Below are positions 24,641 through 34,419 of a DNA stretch of 64,000 nucleotides, one piece after another. The DNA is taken from assembly GCA_019022495.1 (NCBI GenBank), contig JAFEKR010000013.1, positions 868,001 to 932,000 of the forward strand, given 5' to 3'. The notes beneath the pieces are model-generated. The model did not search any database. It was not told the origin of the DNA and worked only from the letters and a program-made list of their open reading frames with translations. The DNA is from Epichloe hybrida (Eukaryota > Ascomycota > Sordariomycetes > Hypocreales > Clavicipitaceae). Numbering within the stretch: the stretch's first letter is position 1; every line of letters begins with the position of its first letter. The translations under genes were made by a program, and so were the position numbers.

Positions 24641-25460
24641 ATTAATAATGTGAGTTTTTTTTGTTTTAGCAGCTCTTTGCGGGACCTCTCTAATGTGCGA
24701 CCGTACACAGAGGGGATGCTGCAAAAAAGCCCCCTTCCTTATTTACCTAAGCTCGAGTCTCTATACCTTCACCTGTAAGCGCATTTACTTTTTGCGCCAA
24801 GAAGGAGAGCGACAAGGAAGTGAATCCAGCAGGGGGTCACATGAGAAAAACAAAGATGCACGTACGATGCTATCCCTGTCCTTCAAATGCCGAATCATAG
24901 AACACATCCTGCTTGGCCTCTTGTAAAACGTCATTCTATTATTAGTGATACGAGCGTGAGGCGGAACATTGGGCCACTGACTTTGTGCTGCATATTATTG
25001 AACTTTGCGATATCTTGGCAAAGACTTCCTCGCTTAAACTAGAAGCACGGACAGGGGGAGGGAGATACACGGCAAGCACAAAAAACTAACACGTGGTAAT
25101 GAATTTTCTTATTCATTTCCTTCTGCCCAGGTAAATCAGTTAGCCGAATACGTACATTGAATACTGTAAGCCTGACTCATTTTTAATATCCTTGCTTGAA
25201 AGCCCATGACGGTAATGGGGACTTTGCTGGTCACACAGTAACGACAGCACACGAATGCCAAGACGGTGTGAATGTCATGTGCTAGGTTCTAGCTCCTGTT
25301 AGGTAACCTAGTCCTCAAAGTCTAGTATAATACCCAAGATGTTATATTATAGTGGTTTATCCTTGCTTTACAATTCAGTTCGCTAGGCTAGCTCATTCCG
25401 TTCTCAGTCAGAGTCCAATAACGCGGTTAGTCAATTTATTTATAACCATTCTGCTACGAG

Positions 25461-27218
25461 ATGCCAACCCTTAAGGCTCAAGATCCAATGCCACAGTCTC
25501 AGTTTGCGTCTAGATATCAGACAGAAGTGCTCATTGTTGGAGCAGGATTTGCCGGCATCTATCTGCTTCACAAACTTCGAGGCAGCGGATTCCAATGTCT
25601 TGTGCTGGAAGCAACCGACGGCCTTGGAGGGACTTGGAATTGCAACAGATATCCAGGATCAAGGGTGGATACAAACGTACCCCTGTATCAACTCTCGATT
25701 CCAGAGGTTTGGGCGGTGAGTAACTCGGTGGACCATGTTCGGAATGGCGCATGACATTGACACGGTTGGGTGACACTGATGTCTGATGACCGAGGACAGA
25801 CGTGGACATGGACTGAGAGGTTCCCCGATCGCGATGAATTGTCCCGATACTTCGAACACGTCGACAGTGTCCTCAACGTCAAGAAGGATGTCCTGTTCAA
25901 CTCCAAAGTGGTGTCGGCGCAGTACCTCGTCGACGCGAGCATGTGGACAGTTCGCATCAGCGATGGAACAAGCTTCACGTCGAGGTTCCTCCTGCTGGCC
26001 ACTGGCTTCGCCTCGAAACCGTACATACCCGAGTGGGCGGCGTCGGACACGTTCCGAGGAACCACCTGCCACTCTGCCTGCTGGCCCAGTTCGGGCGTCG
26101 ACCTGGTCGGCAAGCGGGTTGCCGTTATAGGCACGGGGGCAACGGGCGTGCAGATGGCCCAAGAAATTTCACGACAGGCCTCTCACCTGTACGTGTTCCA
26201 GCGGACGCCAAACCTCTGCCTCCCCATGCGACAGCGGAAATTGGACTATGCCGAGCAAGACGCTGCTCGTGCCGACCTGCCCCGGCTGTTCAAGCACCGT
26301 CTCACAACCACGGCAGGCTACGCGGACGAGCCTGCCAAGCGGAACATATTTTCCGACAGCCCGGAGGAAAGAACGGCCTTCTTCGAGAGGCTCTGGGACG
26401 AGGGCGGGTTCAAGTTCTGGACGGCCAACTACCAGGACGTGCTGCTCGACGAGGAGGCCAATCGCATGGCCTACGACTTCTGGGCGGGGCAAACACGTGC
26501 TCGGGTCGCTGACGCGCAGAAGAGAGACATGCTTGCGCCCGTTGATCCGCCACACGGCTGGGGATGCAGGCGGCCCTGTCTCGAGAGCGACTACTACGAG
26601 CAGCTGTCCAAGCCCCACGTGTCCGTCATCGACGTCAGCAGGGCGCCCATCGTGGCCCTCGCCGAGGACGGCCTGAGGACGTCGGACGGAGCCGTCTACG
26701 AGGTCGATGTTGTGGGGTTGGCCACTGGCTTCGACGCCCTTACCGGAAGCATGCTGGACATGGGCCTGGCATCCACTAGCGGAGCTCCGCTGGCAGAAAA
26801 GTGGTCCAATGGCGTCGCTTCCTACCTGGGGGCCGCTCTTGCCGGCTACCCGAACCTCTTCTACGTATTTGCCGCACACGGCCCCACCGCCTCCAACGGC
26901 CCCAGCTGCATCGAGCTCCAGAGTGACTGGATCGTCCATGTCATGGTCAAGATGCGGCGCGACGGCATCGAGTCTCTCGAGCCAACAGTCGAGGCCGAGC
27001 GAGACTGGTCGCTCGTGAGCAACACCAGGTCTTGGTATGACGGATCCAACGTTCCAACAAAGAGGATGGAGCCATTGATCTTCTTTGGTGGCTTTCCTCT
27101 GTATCGAGAGCTATGCTACAACGCCCTTGATGAGAACTTCAAAGGCTTCAACATCAGATACAGACACAATGAGCAGGAAGGGGGGCAGGCAGAGCCCGAC
27201 GTTCATACTATTACATAG
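25461..27218 (+). CDS. Baeyer-Villiger-type flavin monooxygenase, two exons
   Basis: FAD/NADPH-dependent monooxygenase that would insert oxygen next to a ketone or oxidise a heteroatom; the substrate is unknown. The model joins 25461-25715 and 25800-27218 (557 aa). The intron has donor GTGAGT and acceptor GGACAG and joins EVWA to TWTWTERFPD. Motifs in order: FAD Rossmann GAGFAG (about residue 27), GGTWNCNRYPGSRVD, the class B fingerprint FRGTTCHSACW (matches FxGxxxHxxxW), NADPH Rossmann GTGATG, and a C-terminal ATGFDALTG. This set points to a BVMO and not a plain FMO or NMO. The frame is intact and GC-rich, unlike the AT-rich flanks. It lies 1.9 kb upstream of, and codirectional with, the IPT-LOG gene. 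Confidence 0.9.
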
Positions 27219-29096
27219 TGCTGCTACACATGTGACATGAATGAGCCAACACGACATGTTTCACCTTTGACTATACGACGTTGATCCAGTGATGAGAGAG
27301 ATTGGAATTAGCCTAGACGAGGGATGGTCCGTTTGCCGTGTTACTACTTACTAAGCGGTTAGCTGCAATTTGAAAAAAAAAAAGAAACCACGACGAGGGA
27401 TAGTCCGTTTACCGTGTGCCTACTTACTAAGCGGTTAGCTGCAATTGCAAACACCAAATATGAAAAAGTGCCGAATAGACAAGTACGCATTAGTGCCCAA
27501 ACTCTATATATGCGACCTTTATAACCGGTCGCAGCTTGTTCCTACTTCGGACAGATCTGTTGCCTTGCCTTGTTCTAGACTGAGTGATATCCGCGACTAT
27601 GTAGCTTAGTGCAAGAGGCTTTTACCTGCCATGATCCCTGTTTGAAACTGAAACAAGAACTAGGATGGGTACTCGTGTCACGTACCTTGCTAGGTGGTGC
27701 TAGACGTCATGACTCATAACAGACTAGACACTACAATAGGCTGAAAATTAGTTCAATTAAACTATGCCCTTTTTTTTTAATAGCCTAGCTCCCTTATTAT
27801 TGTTTCAAATTCTCGTGCTTCTAGAAGTTCTAGTAGTCCTTTAATACATTATTGATGTGCTATCTTAATAGCTTTTAAAATAAACTTAGTTCACATTTTT
27901 CGCTCTCTTCCTTTAACACATTGAAGTTTTAGTAGATTATTTGTTCTAGCTTTAAATTTTCAAGATATCCTAGTAATATGAAAAAGTGTAATGTTATTCT
28001 CCTTATATCAAGCATACTCAAAAACATATACTTTTTTTTTTACCTTGAAAAGCTAATATTATTTATATTTTAAATAGTTTATCAAAGTGTCTAGTCATAT
28101 AGAGTCTATTAACACCGAGTAAGGTGGGGCGTGACACGCGTACTAGTATCCCACCATTGTCATTGACACGAAATCAGTACCTCGAAGGAGCACTAGAACC
28201 TCAAGGCTGAACTTGTGCCGAACTTTGCCAAGCAGCTGGTTCCCCTCATTAAGCTCGTGCGGCATGTTTACGTACTCACTACCACCTAGCTACCAAGTCG
28301 AACCAACCCTCCCTATCTTGACTAGGATTTCGAGACCACATCTAAACTATGTGGGGTCTTCGCATAGACGGACCTGATCTGATTTGGAAACAGTGTGTGT
28401 CTCGGTAATCATAGGTAAAAAAAATGCGCGGTTTTCAATTCGCTTAGGCATGCCTAAATTCGACTGTGGAGTCCATAGTGGTGGGTGTGGAATGACAGGG
28501 GAGGATTCCCAAGCCAAACAAAAAATGTACCTCCAAGACCCGGTCAGGTCCCTTTGAAAGAAAGTCGGCCTGTTTCCGTCCTCGTGGGATTCCCAGCAAG
28601 ATGCTAAAACACAGGGGTAGCGGGCTTGCACACTAGCGTGTTTTGCCATGTTTCCAATGACGGCCCATCAACGTATATTCAAGCCAGGTGGGGGATGACC
28701 TCCAGAGGCTATTCTTCCCTTCTCTTGCCTCGGGACGCGAATCGCCAAACACAGCAAAGTCTTATTATGCACAAAGTGCAAAGTCATTACTCAAAGTAGC
28801 TAGGCAGTGGCAGGGATCTCAGTGCCGTCAACCAAGGAAGTCGAGTGCCGTTTTAAAGTTGGTTTTTTTTTTTTTTTCTAGAAATGCGCTACAAACCTAA
28901 TTGCTACATCGCACGGACAACGGTTTCAGTCCCACAATCACGACGAGTTCTCTGTACTCCGTCTTGTGGCTTGATTAATCAGTACGGTTATAAAAAGTCT
29001 TATCCGGTTATTTAAAAGGTAAGGCTGAGATGCCAAGCCTAGCCACCTGCCCACTTGGTTGCCAGTCTTTGAGGCTATGATCTACATGCTGAAACG
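27219..29096. other. Intergenic between BVMO and IPT-LOG
   Basis: No gene supported. It contains a direct duplication (27316-27371 and 27392-27446) and an AT-rich stretch at about 27730-28110. Its right part serves as the IPT-LOG promoter region. Confidence 0.6.
27316..27446. repeat. 56-bp tandem duplication
   Basis: Copies 27316-27371 and 27392-27446 both start GACGAGGGAT and end GCGGTTAGCTGCAATT. They differ at a few sites and are separated by an A-rich spacer. Confidence 0.8.
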
Positions 29097-30644
29097 ATGA
29101 TGCCAACACGAAAGCTCTCCATTGCCATTTTTGGCCCTACCGCTTCTGGAAAGACCAAGCTAGGTGTCACCATTGCCAAAGCATATCTAGGCGAGGTCAT
29201 TTCTATAGACAGCCTGCAGTGCTATAAGCCGGGAGGTATTGCCACGGCGTAACCTTGTCCGGAGGAGACTCAGGGGGTTCCCCATCATTTGATAGACTAC
29301 TTGGACGCCGAAGAGGAGCCACAAGACTTTGTCTCGAGAGCCATCGCCACAATAGACGACATCACCACTCGTAACGGACTTCCAGTTCTCGTCGGTGGGT
29401 CAACATCCCTCATCATTCCTCTGTTGCAGCAAGTTTTCAGCAGAGAGTACGAGGTTCTCATCATTACCCTGGTGCCCCATCAGTCAAGCTATGGGCGACT
29501 CATCGAATCCAGGGGTGGGGAGATGTTGAAGAGGGGCCTGCTGGACGAGCTCGCCGAGCTGAAGCGCCTCGAGAAAGTACTGCTCGACGGCAAAAGCGAT
29601 TTCAATAAAGGTGTCTGGAAGACCATAGGCTATCAGGAGTTTCTCCCTTATCTTCGAGCCGTCGGGAAGGTGAATGGCGTGTCCAATACCTACGAGGATC
29701 TATACGAGGAGGGACGAGCATCAATGAACGCCAGCACTCTTCGTTACGGCCAGTACCAGCTCGAATGGATACGACACACCCTGACGCCCTTCATAGACCG
29801 GCACAAGGCGGCCACCATCAGCCTCTGTGTCACCGACCAGGCTGCCTGGGCATCTGACATAGAGAGACCTGCGATGACAATGGCTGGCGAGTTCTACCAT
29901 GGCTCTCAGGTGAGGAGACTTCCGTCAAGGAATTCTTCGAATAGACGCGTTGTTTGTCTCTTGTCCGGGCCCCTCTTTTACCTAGCCCCCTTTTTTTTTT
30001 TGCCTGGGAGCTTATTAGCTAACATGGACACTAGTGGTGGATCGTCTTCTGGCCGCGACGAAAGTCACATCGAGGCAGCCAAATCTCTCGCCGTCGCCCT
30101 GCACCGCCACGAAATCGCACTCGTGTACGGTGGAGGAACTACTGGGATCATGGGAGCAGTCGCGAGCACCCTCGTCGCGCTGTCTGGGCCAGGGGCTGTC
30201 CACGGAATCGTCCCCGCCGCTCTTGCTAGATACGAAGACGAGCTCGGCGACGGTCGTATCAGCGCAGAATACTCGTCACAGTTTGGCAGGAGAACGATTG
30301 TGAGAGACATGCACACACGAAAGCGCCTCATGACGCAGGCGGTCCTCGAAGGAGCTCCGGGAAGTGGATTCGTTGCCTTGAGTGGTGGGTACGGCACCAT
30401 GGAGGAACTGCTCGAGGTCACGACATGGTACCAACTGGGAATTCATGATCGCCGCGTGAGCGTCTTCAATGTGAATGGATTCTATGACGGACTGCTCAGC
30501 TGGATTGGCCAAGTCGCGCGAGACGGCTTTGTTAGACCAAGAGACGCCAACATACTTGGTGTCGCCAACACAGCCGATGAAATGATTGCTTGTCTTGCGA
30601 ACCAGCGGCTGGATGCGGAGAAGCCCAGTTTGGAGTGGCTCTGA
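29097..30644 (+). pseudogene. IPT-LOG fusion (cytokinin synthesis) with one in-frame stop
   Basis: The N-terminal half is an isopentenyltransferase: P-loop GPTASGKT (residues 13-20), ISIDSLQCYKPGGIATA, GVPHHLIDYLD and VLVGGSTSLIIPLL. The C-terminal half is a LOG-type phosphoribohydrolase: GGSSSGRDESH, YGGGTTGIMG, RDMHTRKRLM and LSGGYGTMEE (Pro of the usual PGGxGT is Ser). In the family, IPT prenylates an adenine nucleotide and LOG frees the active cytokinin base. Codon 52 (29250-29252) is TAA, where homologues have the conserved TAKP..EE stretch; the frame is otherwise open. A 72-bp intron (29963-30034, weak donor GTCCGG, branch GCTAAC, acceptor ACTAG) best joins VVCLF to GGSSSG. Either the gene is recently broken or the base is an error. 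If it is an error, the product is 491 aa. Confidence 0.85.
29963..30034 (+). other. Probable intron in the IPT-LOG gene
   Basis: The donor GTCCGG is weak, but the T tract, the CTAAC branch site and ACTAG are a classic fungal 3' end. Removal restores the first beta strand of LOG (RVVCLFGGSSSG). The unspliced frame is also open, so splicing is inferred. Confidence 0.6.
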
Positions 30645-31777
30645 GTATCTGTCCCACTTCCCGCGCGGGACAATAGACAAAATAGAAATGAGGTTAAAAC
30701 TGTTAGTCTATTCGTTTCCAAGGTGCGTTTCTTTTCAGCGCCAGAGATGCTGGTTCACTGAGCTGGTCAGCGATATCACCTGTTCAGAAAAAAAAAATGC
30801 TAGTTACAAACCACGTGCGGAGTAATAACCACCATTTCCCTGTGCTCGAATCGGCGACTTCAGCTCTCTCTGAAACCGTCCTTTGAACCTCTATTCTCGT
30901 GCTGTCCTTGCTACAAGTCTCAAACCACCTCTTATGAGCGGTACGCTCTTCCAAGTTGCAACTGGGGCACGAAGACAAGCCCTGACTTGAAGGAGGTGTC
31001 GGTGTTCGAGCCCGCTACCTCTCTGAGATCTGAAGGACTGGAAGAGGGTCGAACGGAGATGAGCTATTCTTCTTCAAAGCAGAGAGGGTTGTTTGTTTCT
31101 TGGAGGCCTGTCTTCGGACGCCTTGAATGCAGCGGAGGAACTCGAACGTATTGATGCTTGTGAGCCCATCTCTGGCCGTTATGTCAATAGCCTTACTGTG
31201 ATAGTGTTTGAGCGGTTAGAATACCACTACATCAAGTGGTTGCAAGAGGTGTGTTGGATGGGAAGAGGCAGCCCGATATAATGATCGTCGCAGTATTGAA
31301 TAGAATCGATAGACTGCTTATTTTAAACACTCCGAATCCAGGTACGTATTTGTACGCTTTTATTTCTCAGTGTCAGATAGTTAACCATCTATATCATCAA
31401 TCTTTTGTTACCCATCCGACTTGATGTCCCATAGCGAACGAGTCCTTGTCCATGTCGCAGGTTCAGCCAATCGACTGCTTTCCGTATTTCTGGGCAAAAG
31501 ACATCACAAAATCATTCATGTCTGGGTCGCTCAGTAATGATCGTCGCAGTATTGAATAGAATCATTGGGACGATAAGATGTGGAAAACGTCCGTCCAGGA
31601 TTACCAACCTCTTTGCGCCAATACAGTTCTTTGCCGAATGCCGCTCAAAGGTGCTTAAGCCACTCCAAGCTAATGGACTGATTCGAATACCAGATGATGA
31701 GACGCGGATAGCGGTTTGTTTGGGTAGGAAATGGATAAGGTATTTAACAGCAGTAATATAGAGGCACGGTAGCTAGG
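30645..31777. other. Intergenic, no intact gene
   Basis: Only short unsupported frames occur. A 29-bp exact direct repeat occurs at 31279-31307 and 31535-31563 (contains GATCGTCGCAGTATTGAAT). It could hold a decayed gene, but I recognise no family. Confidence 0.45.
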
Positions 31778-32084
31778 TGTGAGACGGTGAGAAAAGTGAT
31801 AATGATGAATTCAGCTATTTCGGCTATCCACGCTTGGCACAATGTGAGATGGAGTGAAAAGTGATAATAATGAATTTAGCTATCTAAGACTTTTTACACG
31901 TGTGTCACGACTTTGGTTAGGATAGTAATAAACAGAGGGATAACTAGATTCTCACACATAGCTAGAAAGTTGAAACCTATAGTTAAGTATATAAATGTTT
32001 TAGACTCTAACCTTTTACCTTTATATAAGTAGTCTTTACTATATACCTTACCTAACCATTATGTAGCTAGCTTATAGCTAGGTA
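31778..32084 (+). repeat. LTR-like terminus, partly duplicated
   Basis: Two successive starts, 31778 and 31843, read TGTGAGAYGG..GTGAAAAGTGATAATNATGA. The minus-strand copy ends at 21047. Downstream, 31983-32084 resembles 20007-20115. Confidence 0.6.
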
Positions 32085-32279
32085 TGTAAGAACAATGGTA
32101 GCTAGGCAAGAGGTATAGGGGCTCTAGTATATTGACTAAAGCTTGCTAGGTCTAAGTGTATTATACGTGTAAGTCACTAGCTTATAGCTAGTGGCTTGCT
32201 AGTATTATATAAACCTAGCCCTAGGGCATAGTTTACCTATAAGGTATGCTAGTATACTTATATTATAAGTAAGGCCTCC
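32085..32279 (-). mobile_element. Solo or truncated gypsy-type LTR
   Basis: This segment is the reverse complement, with many transitions, of the LTR at 33296-33492. It includes the shared block AGGTATAGGGGCTCTAGTAT. Its right edge at GGCCTC is approximate. Confidence 0.65.
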
Positions 32280-32589
32280 CCTCCTAAGCACGAGGTAAAA
32301 CTACTTAGTATTTTACAACCTAATACCCTATTCTTTTATCTTCTTCTTATTTACCTTATAAATCTTATTATTTATATTACCTTTGCTTTTTAGTATTTAT
32401 TTCCCTTATAGTATAAATACTATTAATTATCTTTAGGTTAGATTTATCTTTACTTCCCTTTCCTTTACTTTTTTTCTCTTTTACTATATTATTTAATATT
32501 TTAGATAAGGTAGTATTCTTTTTATTACTCTTAGCCAGAGTATTGCACTAAAACGTGTAGTGTAGTGTAGTATTTGTAGTGTAGTGTAG

Positions 32590-32690
32590 TAACTACACTA
32601 TAAACTACACTACACTATAAACTACACTACACTATAAACTACACTACACTATAAACTACACTACACTATAAACTACACTAACTATAAATA
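32590..32690. repeat. 17-bp tandem repeat (TACACTACACTATAAAC)
   Basis: About five near-perfect units inside the hAT-like element arm. Confidence 0.85.
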
Positions 32691-33074
32691 CTATAAATAT
32701 AGTATTAGACTTTTTATTAGTTATTAGTATTATTAAGGTTAAAAGAAAGCTAGTTATATAAAAGCTTTTATTCTTACCTATTTTATTAAATTAGTTATAG
32801 AATTTATAATATTATATTATTTTAATAATTTTATTATAACTAAGTAAGGTTATATATAATATTATACTTTTTTTAATAATACTATTTAACTTAATGCTTT
32901 ATTTCACTAATATAACTTAAAGAAAAACCTTCTTATTATATTATTTACTATTTCTATGAATTATTTTATATTTCTATAAATTATTATTATTACTTATTTA
33001 AAAACACTTTAAAAAGAACTACTAGTAAACTTAATATAAGTAGCTTATTATACCTTATTATATAGCTTATAATA

Positions 33075-33232
33075 CTAATATTACTAATATTACTAATATT
33101 ACTAAGATTACTAATATTACTAATATTACTAATATTACTAAGATTACTAAGATTACTAAGATTACTAAGATTACTAAGATTACTAAGATTACTAAGATTA
33201 CTAAGATTACTAAGATTACTAAGATTACTTAT
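33075..33232. repeat. 9-bp microsatellite ACTAAGATT / ACTAATATT
   Basis: A tandem 9-mer array. On the minus strand it translates to repeated NLS/NIS, giving an artificial 111-aa frame. The same array occurs inverted at 47205-47284 and 49688-49750. Confidence 0.9.
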
Positions 33233-33295
33233 AATATTATTAGTGTTAAAGTTTAATAAAAAATAAATAACTAATAAATAACTTAAATATAAATA

Positions 33296-33492
33296 TGTGA
33301 GGCCCCACTCACAACACAGGTACACTAGCGCACCTCATAGACAGGCCACGCCCTAGGGCTAAGTCCACGTAACGCTAGTAAGCTACTAGCTATAAGCTAG
33401 TGACTTATATGCATAATACACTTAGACTTAGTAAGCTTTAGTTAATATACTAGAGCCCCTATACCTCTTACCTAGTTACTATTATTCTTATA
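33296..33492 (+). repeat. 5' LTR of gypsy element 1
   Basis: About 197 bp. It retains some CpG and is more GC-rich than the interior. An inverted relative lies at 32085-32279. Confidence 0.7.
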
Positions 33493-34130
33493 ATTCTAAA
33501 GTTTCTCTTACTAGCTACCTAAGAGTAATATAAGGGAAAGAACTACCTAATTTACTAGAGTAATATTAGATAATAACCTAACCCTAATAAATAAGAGTTA
33601 TACCTAAGTAAATAAGGGTAATACTATAAGTAAAGACACACTATAGACTAATAAAACTATGCTTATAATAAGACCCTTTACCCCTTATAGTAAAGCTATA
33701 GTAATACTAAAGTAAATTACTTAGCTAGAAAAACTTTAAAGATTATAAGAATAAGAATAAAAGCTTATTAACCTTATTAAAGGTAACTTAAAGGAAGTAT
33801 AAGGGAAAATTAAGTAAAGAGCTAGCCTTTTCTTAAGTAATAGTAGCTAAGAGATTAGAGTTAAGAATATTACTAAGCTCTAATACCTTATAAACCCCTA
33901 GAGGTATAAGATATAGATAAATAACCTAAACTATGCCTTTAATAAGGTAAAGAAGAAATACTAATATAATTACTAAAAGATTCTCTTTATACTTAACTAT
34001 ATACACACTAACTATAGGGTAAGATAGGATAAATACCTTAATAAATAATAGGCTAATAGCTAGGATAATCTTAAGGATAACTAGGATAAATTCTAGACCT
34101 AGACGCTTATATTACTTAAGGACTTTATAA

Positions 34131-34419
34131 TGTGGCTTCCTTCGGACCTTCGGACGATAGATAGTCTGACCGTGGCTAAAGAGTGGAGCCACCGAAGGGA
34201 TACACGCGATGCGATTAGATGCATTACGAGCTACCCCGCTCTGTTAGTAGTGGCACCGCACTATAGCCCTACTTTTCCCCCTTTTTACTTACTTTCTTTT
34301 CTAGCTAGATTTCTTTTCTTCTCCCTTTTCTTCTCTCTCTTAGTTATTAGCTATTATTATTAACTTTATTAAATTTAACCTTATTACACTAGTGTAAACG
34401 TTCCTTAGTAAAACTAACA
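34131..34419 (+). repeat. 5' LTR of copia element
   Basis: 289 bp. It is richer in CpG and less mutated than the 3' LTR in its first half. Confidence 0.9.

Larger units (their letters stand above)
23462..25460. other. Divergent intergenic region between P450 and flavin monooxygenase
   Basis: No gene seen. It is AT-rich from about 23750 to 24650, holds two inverted-repeat structures (24097-24203 and about 24576-24640), and must contain the promoters of both flanking genes. Confidence 0.6.
32536..33295 (+). mobile_element. hAT-like element arm, truncated
   Basis: Starts CAGAGTATTGCACTAAAACG, followed by GTAGTGTAGT arrays. The sequence continues as the reverse complement of 50353-49690 and then 47284-47155, so it is an inverted copy of the right half of the 46077-50353 element. 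It is cut off by the LTR at 33296. Confidence 0.6.

Noticed and set aside
29236..29273. A 38-bp intron that would remove the IPT stop codon
   Set aside because: Too short for a fungal intron, would shift the frame, and would delete the conserved TAKP..EE stretch.
33104..33232. Regular short repeats resembling a CRISPR array
   Set aside because: Units are 9 bp with no spacers, within eukaryotic AT-rich DNA.
32990..33325. 111-aa frame with repeated NLS/NIS
   Set aside because: Direct product of a 9-bp microsatellite inside a transposon remnant.
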